A DNA stretch of 64,000 bases from Evernia prunastri (lineage: Eukaryota; Ascomycota; Lecanoromycetes; Lecanorales; Parmeliaceae). The notes under the pieces were generated by a model. The model worked only from the letters and a program-made list of their open reading frames with translations. It ran no database searches and was not told the origin of the DNA. Position numbers and translations under genes: made by a program. The stretch covers positions 121,519-185,518 of the forward strand of contig NKYR01000081.1 in NCBI GenBank assembly GCA_003184365.1. Direction: 5' to 3'. Shown one piece after another: positions 22,121 through 33,283 of this stretch (position 1 is the first letter of the stretch; each line of letters opens with the position of its first letter).

Positions 22121-23809
22121 ATGGCTCAGTCTTATTATTCTCTCCTACCCTTCGTTATTCTCATTGTTCTCTGTTGTTGGAGGCTAATCAGTAAATATCA
22201 GACTCGCCAGGTACGTCTCCGTCTGTTCTCGAATGGAAGACACGCTCATAGGAACAGCAGGCTCATAAGCTATTCGCTGCGCAACATGGCTGTCTACAAG
22301 CACCTCGGATCCAGAACCAGAGACCCTGGGGCGTAGATCGACTCGAGCAGATTTTCCTCGGCGATAGAGAGTCGCGCTTGATGGAGCTCTTTCTGTTTCA
22401 TTTCAGGCAAACAGGAAACACCGTTGAACAAGTCTTTATTGGTACGACAGCGTTCAACACAATTGAACCCGCCAACCTCGAAGCCTTGCTGTCGACGAAT
22501 TTCAAAGGTATTTCTCCGATAAAGTCTCAATGGCACTACAAATCCCAAATAACGTAACGTCCAACAGAATTTTCCATGGGTAAACGTCGAGAAATTGCAT
22601 TTCCAATGTTTGGTGACGGCATCTTCACTCAAAAAGGTGCGCCGTGGAAGCATTCTCGAGAATTGCTACGACCACCACTTCAGTATAAACACTACGAGGA
22701 TTTGGACGTTTTCAAACAAGGTGTGGATGACTTAATTGACATCCTATCCAGCCAGTCTGGCGTGATTGATTTGCAGCCTCTTTTCTTCCGCTTGACACTT
22801 GATGTTGCCACAGAATTCCTCTTTGGCGAGTCAGTGAATAGTCTAAAAGCACCAAAATCGGCTAACGAGTCAACTTTCGGTGAAGCTTTTAACACAGCCC
22901 AAGAAATTGTGACTCAGCGCTTCTGGCTTCCGGATTTCTACTGGATGATAGGAGGGTCCAAATTCCGAAAGGCTTGTAACGATGTCCACTGCTTCGCTGA
23001 TGAAATCATCGATCGCAAATTATCGCGCAGCTCTGGGAAAGGCCGCGTTTTTCTAGATGCGGTAGCTGAAAGCACAGCAGATCGCGATGCCTTAAGGGGT
23101 CAGATCGTCAGTCTTTTGGTGGCGGGTCGAGACACCACAGCCTGCTTACTGACATGGACATTCTTCCTACTCGTCCGTCATCCAAGGGTTCTGAAGAAAC
23201 TGCAAGCAGAAATCAATAGCAATTGCTCCGATCCAGCGAGTCTCACGAGGACAGACCTCCGAAAGATGAGCTACCTTCAGAACGTTCTCAACGAGACTCT
23301 GCGGCTTTACCCATCCGTTCCTGTAAACACCCGTACAGCGAAAAGAATGACCACACTTCCAACAGGCGGGGGCCCAGACCGGACGGCCCCGGTCTTCATT
23401 CCAAAGGGGGCAACGGTTGCGTACTCAGTTTACGCCATGCATAGAAGACCGGACCTGTACGGCATGGATGCGGAGCTCTTCCGCCCGGAGAGATGGGACG
23501 AAGACATGCCAATATGGCACGACAAGACCAACGCCGCGTGGGCCTATCTTCCGTTCAACGGAGGCCCAAGGATCTGCCTCGGCAGTAAGTCGCCGGCCAA
23601 CGTCAAAAATCGTGGCAAAGATACTGACGTCTCCTCCAGTGGATTTCGCGCTTACCGAAGCCGCGTATACAGTCGTCCGGCTCCTTCACCATCTCCCCGA
23701 CATACGATTACCAGCGGGCCAAAAGGTCGAGATCTTGGGTGTGGAAAAACAGACCATGACTCTTGTGCTTTCGTCTATGGAAGGCTGCATGGTGGACTTG
23801 GGCTTCTAG
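22121..23809 (+). CDS. Cytochrome P450, CYP52-like (fatty acid/alkane hydroxylase clan)
   Basis: Exons are 22121-22210, 22261-22507, 22568-23584 and 23640-23809 (507 aa); introns are 50, 60 and 55 bp. The N-terminal membrane anchor is SLLPFVILIVLCCWRLI. The C-helix region is WKHSRELLRPP. The I-helix has AGRDTTA for oxygen activation, the K-helix ETLRLYP gives the ExxR motif, FRPERW is the PERF motif, and FNGGPRICLG is the haem loop with the cysteine thiolate ligand. The last intron splits the codon just after the haem loop. The wording matches CYP52-type omega-hydroxylases of n-alkanes and fatty acids, but the exact family is inference. It would act in the endoplasmic reticulum with a P450 reductase. 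Confidence 0.92.
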
Positions 23810-24732
23810 TGAGGAGCAGGAACGGGAAGCGTGCGTGGCCTTTCTTCTCACAACATGTAATTTTCTCCTATCTAGATTAGGCGTCCATAAGTTGCTGGGT
23901 AATTTACCACAACAACAGCAGCTCTCCATTCCTTTGAACGTTTTTGAGCGAAGGTGCATGCCCGATAGGGTTAATTAGTGCAGATTGCAAAAACAACCGA
24001 AGCGCGAGGAATCAGAAAGAATTGTATGTATTCATAGGTACTCATTGTCATTGCTGAGCAAGTCTGACAGGACGCGTACAGGAAAATTAGGTCTCATGGA
24101 AGTGAAATTGCCCGAGAGCGACACATCCCTCGGAGGATCTACTCCGCCGATAAGTGCCGCTCAGCCAGTCAGCCTGGCAAGGAGAAGGCTTCAGCAGAAA
24201 GCTGAGTCTCCAAGACGTACGTACATCACCTTGAGGGATGCATGCACTCCGGCTTTCGAGGATTCAAATGAGCACAGAAGGCCCGAGCGTTCGGCATAAC
24301 TTGCAAATCTTACTGCAGGATTTCACTGCAATATATGATTTGGAGTCATTAGAGTAGCCTTTGAGGCTCTGGATTTTGTTCAGCGACCTTAGATTGTGTG
24401 TTCGTGCAACCTACCCCGGAAGGATTGTGTGTTCATGCAACCTACCCGGGAAGTGGAGGGAAGTGCTCTCTACCAATTTCAGCCCAAGCAGCCCCTTTTA
24501 GAATGCCTGTTTTTGCCTTGTGTCTGTCCGTCATGCCAAGAAAATCCTTGCGTGCTTGAAAATTGTCACGAGGCCGTCAAGTCTATCTCAGGACTTCTGT
24601 TCCCTTCTGCATTGGCATCATCCTCCGGCGCACCTTTTTACTGTCGGTCAGCTTGGTCCTGTCTCTTAATTTCTCCTCGGTCATCTCCAGTGCTGTCAGT
24701 AAGTAATCCTGAACAAGCAAGAGGCAACGCCA
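23810..24732. other. Intergenic, no gene seen
   Basis: About 920 bp containing the short tandem repeat listed next; no supported frame. Confidence 0.5.
24392..24453. repeat. 31-bp tandem duplication
   Basis: GATTGTGTGTTCGTGCAACC is followed 31 bp later by GATTGTGTGTTCATGCAACC. The copies differ by one G/A transition and a small change in the following C/G run. Confidence 0.8.
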
Positions 24733-26624
24733 ATGAGTTCCCTTCGATCGCTTCTTCATGATGCGTCCCAACGTCAGTCGATCAATTATAAGCACGGATT
24801 TCACGAACTCTCCTCTTTGGCAACAGACGACGTCAGCGACAATGATGCAGAGGTACCTCAGAGGAAGTCGACAGCTGGGCGGAGCAGACTTCTCTGGTAC
24901 AGAGTCGCAAAATCTGGGCTTCGCTGGTGGCTGCCGGAATTGTTTGCATCCCTGCTGTCCGTGGTGTCTTTCATAGCTCTGGTTGCGCTCGTGCACCACT
25001 ATGAAGGCAAAGGCGTGCAGGATCTGAATTTACCGGCTTCACTGACTCTCAACGGTCTAGTTGCTTTACTTTCTACACTGATACGGGCTGCGCTTATGGT
25101 CCCCGTCGCATCCGCATTGAGCCAGGAGGCATTGATTTGGTTTTCTAGGTCTGAAAAGGCCCGGAAAGGTAGGGCCCAGTTGTCCGATCTAGAGTCATTG
25201 GATGCAGCCTCGAGGGGTGCATGGGGGAGTTTTCTTTTTCTACTGCAGATCAAAAGCCGGTATTTTACTCTTTGCAACGTGTCGAAGATTGAGACTAATA
25301 CGTCGTTAGTTGGCTTGCCTCTTTGGCCGCTGTCGTGACGATCTTGTCGCTAGTATTTGGCACCTTCACCCAGCAGCTACTCACTATCAAGTCTTTCCCG
25401 GTCACCAATGATGTGCAAAAACAGCCAGGAAGCATACCCCGCAGCGAAGATTGGGATGGAATGTATTGGGATTTTATAGGAGCTGCAGGAGGTACATAAG
25501 TCTAGAAAATCTCAAACCACTGCTTTGAATAACAGGTTCTAGGGATTCTCCCCGGGCTTGCAATCAGAGCCGCAGTGTACAATGGTATCATGAAGCCTGT
25601 CATCGAGCCAATCACAGCTCCATGCCCAACTGGCCATTGCACTTGGCCCATCACTCCTTCACTGGCAACCTGTGGTGCCTGCTCCAAAACCAAATACCAA
25701 TACAAATGTGTTTGGTCCGGAGATGATCTACAAGGCTGCAACTACACTATGCCCTCTGGCGCGCAACTGTTTCTACAAAACACCGATGAAGGCATTGTGT
25801 TCCATGTCTTGTCCGGTGTAGGAGCCATATACCCGCTGAACGATAGTAGCACGCTATACATAGCCAACTTCGAAATGATAGGTGTTTCTTCCTCTACACT
25901 AACTTCTAATATCAGCAGCAACGTCAATGCCTACGAATGTGCTATGTGGATGTGTGTGCAAGCCTACGACACTAGCATGACTGCTTCCAGTCAATCTCAA
26001 GTAGTGGTTCAGAATCATTCTCGCATTAATGAGACTAGGAGTGGTTGGGCATTCACCTCCCTTCCGGCGATCATGAACCCGATACCGGGTGCCTACAATT
26101 ACTCTGTCTCACAGATTGTTCGAGACGGTCTTGAAGATTGGTTCTGGCCGCTTTTCGACGGCTCTCTTAGACTCTCATCCGGGAGATTCATTTCGAATAG
26201 TGACGTTACTCAAGCTATTTGGAATGCTACGGACACGCTCGCGAGTATGAATACTTTGATTCAGAGCCTTGCGAGCAGTATGACCAATGCCATTCGAAGT
26301 ACTAATCTTAATGAGACGTACTACCATGGTACCGCATTCCATCTAGGATACGAGGTTCACTGGGCGTGGATCACTTTGCCTGCCGCTCTGGTCATCATGT
26401 CTCTCTTGATCCTTACCATAACCATATTCGAAACTGCGAGGAGCCCCGTCCAAGCTTGGAAGGGGAGTCCCCTCGCGTTGCTGTTTATGGGTATCGATTC
26501 CGATGTACATAGGAGGGCGGCTGGTCAGATGGCTCTTTACAATGGGATTGAGAATTCTGTGGGTAAGACTAAGGTGGCGTTAAAGAATTACGAGGAGGGG
26601 AAATGGGGGTTAAAGGCTCTTTAA
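24733..26624 (+). CDS. DUF3176 multi-pass membrane protein
   Basis: Exons are 24733-25259, 25310-25491 and 25543-26624 (596 aa; introns of 50 and 51 bp, phases consistent). The N-terminus is polar, then WWLPELFASLLSVVSFIALV forms the first membrane helix. More helices lie near LNGLVALLSTLIRAALMVP and WLASLAAVVTILSLVFG. After that is a long extracellular part with Cys pairs (CPTGHCTWP, CGACSK, CVW) and several N-glycosylation sequons (NYT, NDS, NIS, NHS, NET, NYS). It ends with the helix WITLPAALVIMSLLILTITI and a short cytoplasmic tail containing WKGSPLALLF. This is the standard layout of the fungal DUF3176 family, whose function is unknown. Confidence 0.88.
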
Positions 26625-28231
26625 AGATCATTATTTTGTACTTTGTTAAGTGTTCGGTTTAGATACAAGAGCGGAACTCGGCATCGTTATGTGGAGTGGT
26701 GAGGGGCGCGCAATCGTTTCGATTTTGAGCGTTTCATGGTCTGAAGTCGAGACTGTATTCATGCTTTATGTACTTGCTACTTGCACCTCATACAGCCTTG
26801 CCTGCCAACAACTTCTCTCCAAATTCGACTTCGTTCCATGTGACCCAAAAACGTGCTTCCGCTTGGAAGCGCGGCCGTTGCTTCGTCGATAGACTAGCTG
26901 AGATATGAAACCAATGCCGAATCCTTCGATTCACAAGTCATTCAAAGAGAAACTACACACCTATCTACCAGACAAAGTCCACGACCGTCACGCTTGGTAG
27001 CAGAAACGCGGGAGCACTTCTCGAAAGTCTGGAACGGAGTCGGCTACAATAACTGAGATAACAACTAAATCCCTAGAAAGTTACAACCCAGCAACCCATC
27101 ATCTTCATCTTCCATCCACCCCGTGGCATTCACGTGACAAAAAAGCGTGAGACAAAGACTACCCTTTCCCCCCGACCCCGGAGCCACAGGGCTGATCGAG
27201 TCCGGCACGCGATGGCGTACTCTGCCGACCGTATCGGCAAGTCCATCTAGCATGCGCATTCATTTGATCTACGTCTCGTCGTCCCGGATCATGTTCCTGG
27301 GTACGCCACACGCCGGCGGCAAGGGAGAAGCTTGCTGCAATGGGCCGCCGCTTGATCGAGGATTTGGTGTCTGTCGAGAGCGTGGATGTGGACGGCAGGG
27401 TAGCTCCTCGATACGCTGCGGGGGGGGTGCAGTTGCTATGCGAATTCGAGAGCCGCTCTTTCCCGAGATGTAGACTCGTTGTGGCCGCTTTTATGCGGTA
27501 CTCGAGGCAGAGGCATCTGAGGTGGTCTCACGGCGTTGGAAGCATTCTGTTGACATGCTGAATTTAAAGCGCTCGCAGGAAGCGCGTGAGTTGCTGTGGT
27601 ATTTTTAAAAGCCTAGGTTGAGAATGAGTTACATTGATGCAACTTGTTTTGCACACCACGAAACTGCGTGATATATCCATATTTCTCGACGCCTTTTCTC
27701 GACGCCCGTCTCGATGACCCCAGTGGGATCTCCCCAATATCCTTGTCCTGAAGATAACATATGGTTTCATGATCAAAGCCGTTTTATGACTTGGCGAGGC
27801 CGCCAAGGAGACAAAGATCTGCCTCAACCTCCAACCAAGTCAGTTCTCACGTTGCTGTAATTGTAGAAGATATACACATGAGAAGAGTCATTATGAACAT
27901 TCCTTCCTATAAATATAAACGCTGCGTACTTCACGCGTTTGGGGGTATCATGGTGCCGCCAACGCCAGGTGCGTCCACACCAAGAAAAACCACAAAGACA
28001 TGCATGCCACCTTCCTCCAGGGTATCCAATATTATTCAATGCGCCAGTAGCTCTGGTACTATGAGCCTCACCCCAGATCAAGTTTTCTCAGACTAGCGAA
28101 GACCTGGCACCAATTAGTCAGGCTGTCGAAAAATGTGGTAGTATGGTACAAGGTAGGACTATTACCGTTCGCTCCAAAGGCCGTGTTGATGTTTAATATA
28201 TGTGAGTTCGAGAGGATAGGTTGGGAGCAAT
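26625..28231. other. Intergenic, gene-poor, with one possible relic
   Basis: About 1.6 kb. Apart from the esterase-like scrap listed next I see only short unsupported frames. Confidence 0.5.
27267..27330 (+). pseudogene. Scrap of a serine-esterase/LipA-type domain
   Basis: SSSRIMFLGTPHAGGKGEA matches the motif [IV]xFLGTPHxG found near the end of the esterase domain fused to many fungal NB-ARC/NACHT proteins. The surrounding frames do not extend the similarity, so this is at most a fossil. Confidence 0.3.
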
Positions 28232-30683
28232 TCATGGCTCGGCCAGAGGCGCAGACGACATGCGTTCCGCAGTCTCGTCGATGCTAATAGACACTACTTC
28301 CGCTGAAAATCGCAACACGCTCTGTGGTCTGTCCTTTCGGCGACTTGGGCTTCGCATCGACGATCGCTTCGCACTCGGTTCTTTCCCGTTGATGGAGGGC
28401 CTAGGACGGCGGATAAGACTTTGTAGCTCTTCGGCGGGCCGTTGCGTTGCTTCGACCTCGTGTACGCTTCCGTGATCCTGACCACTAACGTGGTGTTGGC
28501 TTTGAGAAAGGAATTTTGCGTTTTCGAGCCCTTCGACCATCTGTTCCTCGGCAATGACCGCTTGCGATGTAGGCTCCTCGGGTTGGTGGAGACAAGTAGT
28601 GCAGAAGTACTGCTGATTGGCCCCAGTCAGAGCTCTGACGATATCAGAAATGATGGGCCGGTCTCCTGGCTTGCGTGCGATCATCTGTGAGCCGAGGTGG
28701 AAAAGGAACACCAACGGGTCGTCTGATGGTAATCTTCGTATTTGCTTCTCAGCCCAGGCCTGCAAGCCTTCAATGTTCTTCCAAAAGGGCATGCAATCTT
28801 CAAAATCGGTTGGGATAGAGGGCTCCTGCCCTTCTGCGATCAGGTAGCTGAGGATCTCTAGAAAGACAATGCCGAAGGAGTAGATGTCAGAGCTCCTTCC
28901 ATGGCCAGTAGCGTTGCCGGGACCACCGTTGGATTGCTCTGGTGCATGTTCATCCTCATCATCATTCGAGTCCTCGTTTTCGATCTCGCCATTTGCTTTG
29001 CGGGCCTCGAATTCTTCCATGATTTCTGGGGCAGCGTAACGTGGCGAGTATCGATGGCGCGACCTGCTTGTCGTCTTGCTGTTCCCCGAGTTACCGAAGT
29101 CATGAGCAAGACCGAAGTCCGCCCACAGAAATCTTGCCGGGTTTGGCCCTAGAGCTTTCACGTATAGTATGTTTGAAGGCTTGATATCCTTGTGGCGTAT
29201 ATGGCACCCATGGATATGTGCAAGTCCCCGGCTCAGGCATCCGAAAACTGTCAGCAGAATAGGCTTAAGTACAACGCGATCTCTCCGACGATCCCTACTG
29301 TCCCTAGTATAATCAAGGGCGTTCCTGCGGTATCTGTCGAGAAGCTTCTTCAGATCAGTGGTTGCGGCAGGCTTCAGGAGAATCCCGTAGCTTTTCCCGC
29401 GTTGGTAGGACTTGAAGAATTGCACGATATGCCTATGCCCAAGTTTCTTGAGTCTTGCGATTTCTCGCAGTAGATGAGCCCTTGTTTGGTCAGAGATTTG
29501 TTCCTTGCAGGCGTAGAATGCATCCGTGAAAGCATGTTGGTTCCTTGTCACTCTGCCATAAGATCCTTTGCCGTATTCGGATATATATTTCAAGGGCAAG
29601 GGCTCTTCCTCAGCAATGCTGATATGTTCTCCATCGTTCCAAGTTCGGCAGACAGCCCTATATTGCTCAGTGGAAAAGGTCTTCGCGTGGTCGGCGTCGT
29701 CCGACTCGAAGATGGTTCTCATAGTCTCTAGTTTGAGCGGCAGGTGCTTGTCATCCTTGGATGTTTCGCAAAAGCAGTCGAGAAGCCTCTCCTGCTTCAT
29801 ACCACGTAGGATGAGACAGATTTTCGCCATGTCTGGAATTTTTTTCACCTTGCGTAATGTGTCTGGCGACGTCGGACTCGCGCCATTGGCCTTTATGGTG
29901 GCCTCCTGCCACGCATCGTAGAATGTCTTTAGGATCTGGCTCGTCTGCTGTACGCTCCCTCGATCGTATACCTTGCCATCGCCAGGGTCATCTGCGTTGC
30001 CAACGTGCCCATTCAGATCTAATCTCGAGGGGAGCTGTTCCCATAGGAGACGACATGTCCCAAAGCGTATTGACCGCCTTTCTGCCTCTGACATCTGGCC
30101 GATAGCCTGGACAAAGACATGGTATGACTTGGGTCTTTTCTGAACTATTTCGGAGATTCTTGTTTGGCGTTCTTTTTGGTCTGGAGTATCACGCAACACT
30201 GTTCTGACCTGATTGTGCAAGTATCCGATGGTGTCTCTTATCTCATCTAATTCCTTCCAGAGACGTGCAACTTCTGATTCCCTGTGCCCAAATTAGCTTC
30301 GACCTGAGTATACAGCCTTGCAGCATGACGCACTTGGATTTATCAGAGCTCAAAAATGAGAACCCTAGCCTGCGACTCAGTGCTTCTTTCGCATCATCCA
30401 CCCGAAACACGATGTTCTCGAAGACCGCTTTCACCGATGCCTTGATTTCTTCGTCGGATGTTTGCCTTCCCTTGGTGATCGCAATGGTCCAGGTTTTGAG
30501 AGATTGAATGTTGCTGTTGACGCGTATGATGACATCCTGAAGTAAGACTCTCTTCTTCCCGCTGCTGTGCTTCGCTTTTCTATCGCTCGCATACTTTCTC
30601 AACATGTTAAGGTGCTGCTCGCACCTGTCGGCCGATTCAATCAGGTTGATCGGTCGCTGTGCGGGCTCCAGAGAGGGAGCCAT
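28232..30683 (-). CDS. Serine/threonine protein kinase with long helical N-terminus
   Basis: Exons are 30683-30314 and 30246-28232 (794 aa). The 67-bp intron uses GTATAC, branch GCTAAT and acceptor TTAG; this is the acceptor I found that keeps the frame. Residues 1 to about 330 are mostly charged helices with no recognised domain. The kinase domain runs from about 340 to 670. It has the Gly loop GKGSYGRV, the ATP lysine in YACKEQI, HKDIKPSNIL as catalytic loop (HKD in place of HRD), ADFGLA, the activation segment ending YAAPEIM, SDIYSFGIVFLEIL and RKPGDRP. An acidic insert separates APE from SDIYSFG. All catalytic residues are present, so it should be active. The C-terminus is basic, Ser/Arg-rich and likely disordered. 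It is transcribed away from the HeLo-like gene across a 341-bp shared promoter. Confidence 0.88.
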
Positions 30684-31024
30684 GCTCCTGCAACATTATG
30701 CTAGGTTATAGATAGCACTTTGCAGAGCAAAAGTCTTCGATAAAGATGCAACGACTGGGGCCTGAGAAGTCTAAAACTTGAAAGAGTCCGTCGCGACAGA
30801 TTCAAGGGTAGCAAGGCGATCTTGGTACTAAAGTCCGAGATCGCTTGTTATGCGCCATGCCTTATCAGAGCATCTGGGCTGATTATGGTGTGGGTGGGGC
30901 AGAGCACTGCCCCCTGGAGCGTGTAATAAACACCTTCGGATGCCATCTATTCTTTCCATCAACCTGTTGCTAGCATCTTGGCTTCAGGCCAATTCGGCCA
31001 CCTATTCTGGCCATATGCTCCATC

Positions 31025-32675
31025 ATGCCAGACCCTCTTGCTTCTACTGCTTCTATACTCGCAATTTTGAGCAAGCTGGTAGAAGAAATTAATAAGTTGC
31101 AGCGTTCCGATGACAGCCTTAGTCCCTCACAATCACGTGAAAGCGGAAGAAAAGTTGAAGTCATTCTGGAAACGAGTCGGCAAAAATTTCTGGTATGGAG
31201 GAAGACCTGGATTGAGGGCGTGTCGCTTCCTACAATAAGTGCGGAAGAGCTTTGGGGGGCTGAAGGCTGGATAGATATACAACGACTGCTCGTCACTGTA
31301 GAAGACACTGCTCACAAGATCGAGTCCGAACTCGCCAGGAGGGACGATAGCAGCACACGTTTTGGATGGAAACGTGCTTTTCGAGGCTCGCTGACGAGGA
31401 AGAGTCAGGCATTGACTGTGAAGAGCCCGCCATTGATAGACCTTACAATTCAGTTGAGCAGATCGATAGACGAGCTCTGGACATACTCAGAAGTTGCATT
31501 TGATTCTCTGCATGGAATATTTGCGCACCGCATGGATCCACCCCTGCGGGAGAGGCTCCTGGCGAAATCTCTTCATGCGAGGGCGGGATCATTAGCGCTT
31601 TATGGAGCGTGCAGCCAGTCGAAAGCAGACTATAGCCTGGAAGTAGATCTCTTCGGTGGAGATCTGGAAGCTCGAAGTATTTATCACAGGCGGAGCTCTG
31701 CGTTGTCGACGACGCTGTTCTATCATCTTTTCGCCCAGGATCGCGGAGATCCTTTGAAGATCCATGAGATGACCATTGAGGGGATGTCGAGGCCGGGCGA
31801 GCAGGACTTAGCAAATACTGGAATTGTCATATTTGACATCAAGAACAGCGATCTAGCCGTATATGAGTCGTGGCAGTCGCCGGAGTCGAGTCTTATCTCC
31901 ATCCAACCGCACACAGCGTACGCACCGTCTTATTTTCGAATCACTAGGCCACCAGCCACTGCAAATTTGGATGGTGAGACAGAAAGCCTGGCGCAGCTGT
32001 TATATAAAGAGCGGATCAAGAGCTCTCTCGAGCTTGAGCAACCCTTGTCTCAAGAGACAAAAATCCAGTTGGCTTTTAAGGTGGTTGAATGCGGCTTGTA
32101 TCTGTTGGGAACTCCATGGCTTGCCTCCTTGAGTAGCAAACGGCTCCAGAGGATGAAGACTAAAGGAGGAATGCCCTTTGTCTTAGAAGTTCAGACTCTT
32201 GATCTTGATGACCTATACTTTGAGGATCCTAACGCTCTCTCTGAGCATGCACAACTGTTTTCGATTGGCGTGGTCCTGGTTGAGATAGCTCTTAGTGACG
32301 AGAAGAACCCTGCCAATATTCAAGATCCTGAATTGAGGAAATCCAAGATCCTGCCCTTAGTTGAAAGGTCGATGGGCTCCCTATACTCTGGAGCTACTGC
32401 GTTTTGCCTTCAAGATCGCCGATCCGCACCACATTTTGAGCGATCAGAGAAGTATAAATACCCCGCAGAGACAGGTTGGACGTCGTACTTGACGGAGTTG
32501 CTGGAAGACTACCTCGCTCAGGTTTACTCCCGGTAAGATCAACAAGCATACCTCTGCATGCAGCATGAGTGTGTTGCTGATGCATTGCAGATTGGAAGAA
32601 ATGCATGAGATAGACGCAACGTCACCGACTGAAGACTCGGCAGAAGTTGCAGTCGCGTTCCCTAAACACTCATGA
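31025..32675 (+). CDS. HeLo-like N-terminus plus DUF7580/pseudokinase-like C-terminus
   Basis: Exons are 31025-32532 and 32591-32675 (530 aa; 58-bp intron GTAAGA...TTGCAG). The N-terminus is helical: MPDPLASTASILAILSKLVE, FLVWRKTWIEG, ELWGAEGWIDIQRLL. This is the pattern of the prion-inhibition/HeLo-like family, in which helical bundles act as membrane-targeting death effectors. The middle carries DIKNSDLAVYESW. The C-terminal part has IQLAFKVVECGLYLLGTPWL, DLDDLYFEDP and AQLFSIGVVLVEIAL, which lines up with DUF7580 and with kinase subdomain IX (DxxSFGVVLxE). It lacks HRD and DFG catalytic motifs, so it would be a pseudokinase-like module. The HeLo and pseudokinase readings are inference from motifs. 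Confidence 0.7.
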
Positions 32676-33283
32676 TGGTAATCTCTTAGATGTTTGAAAT
32701 GAGAGATAGAGTTGAAGAAAATATGACACCTAAGTTGATTTGCAGTATATATAGCCGTGTTTGGCGGGGATCTATGCTTGCCGATGGTTAAACCTAAAGC
32801 GGGCATAAACTCAACGTCTATCAATTAGAATAGAGCGGTATAGTAGTTTAGTCATAGTAGCCAAGAAGTTAAGCCAGATTGACACATAAAAGCAGCCGAA
32901 TCCCTTGTCCACAAATGGTAGTCTACAAATGGTAGTCTCGTGCTTCATACCCTAGACTTCCGAAATTTGTGACGGGATCACATTATGTATCACTCGCCTG
33001 AACAGTCCTACGATAATTTTTAGACAATGTTGATGAAAAAAACAAGCGCAGGAAATGAACAAGAACATGTGGTCTGCGATTAGCCATCTGCCAGTATATC
33101 TCTCAGAAGGATTGTGAAATCATATATATATCCGAAGAGCTGTCAATAAGTCAAGAAGGCTCGCCATCTGCCAGCTCATCTGTCAAAGCCGCCAAAGTGC
33201 AAATTTACATATCATAATATCCAGCTTAAACTCGACTATCGATAGAGTCTCAAAGTCGCTTGAAGGCAAACCCGTCATATTGC
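32676..33283. other. Intergenic, no gene seen
   Basis: A convergent 3' region between the HeLo-like gene and the CorA-like gene. A short direct repeat, ACAAATGGTAGTCT, occurs twice near 32911-32937. Confidence 0.5.
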
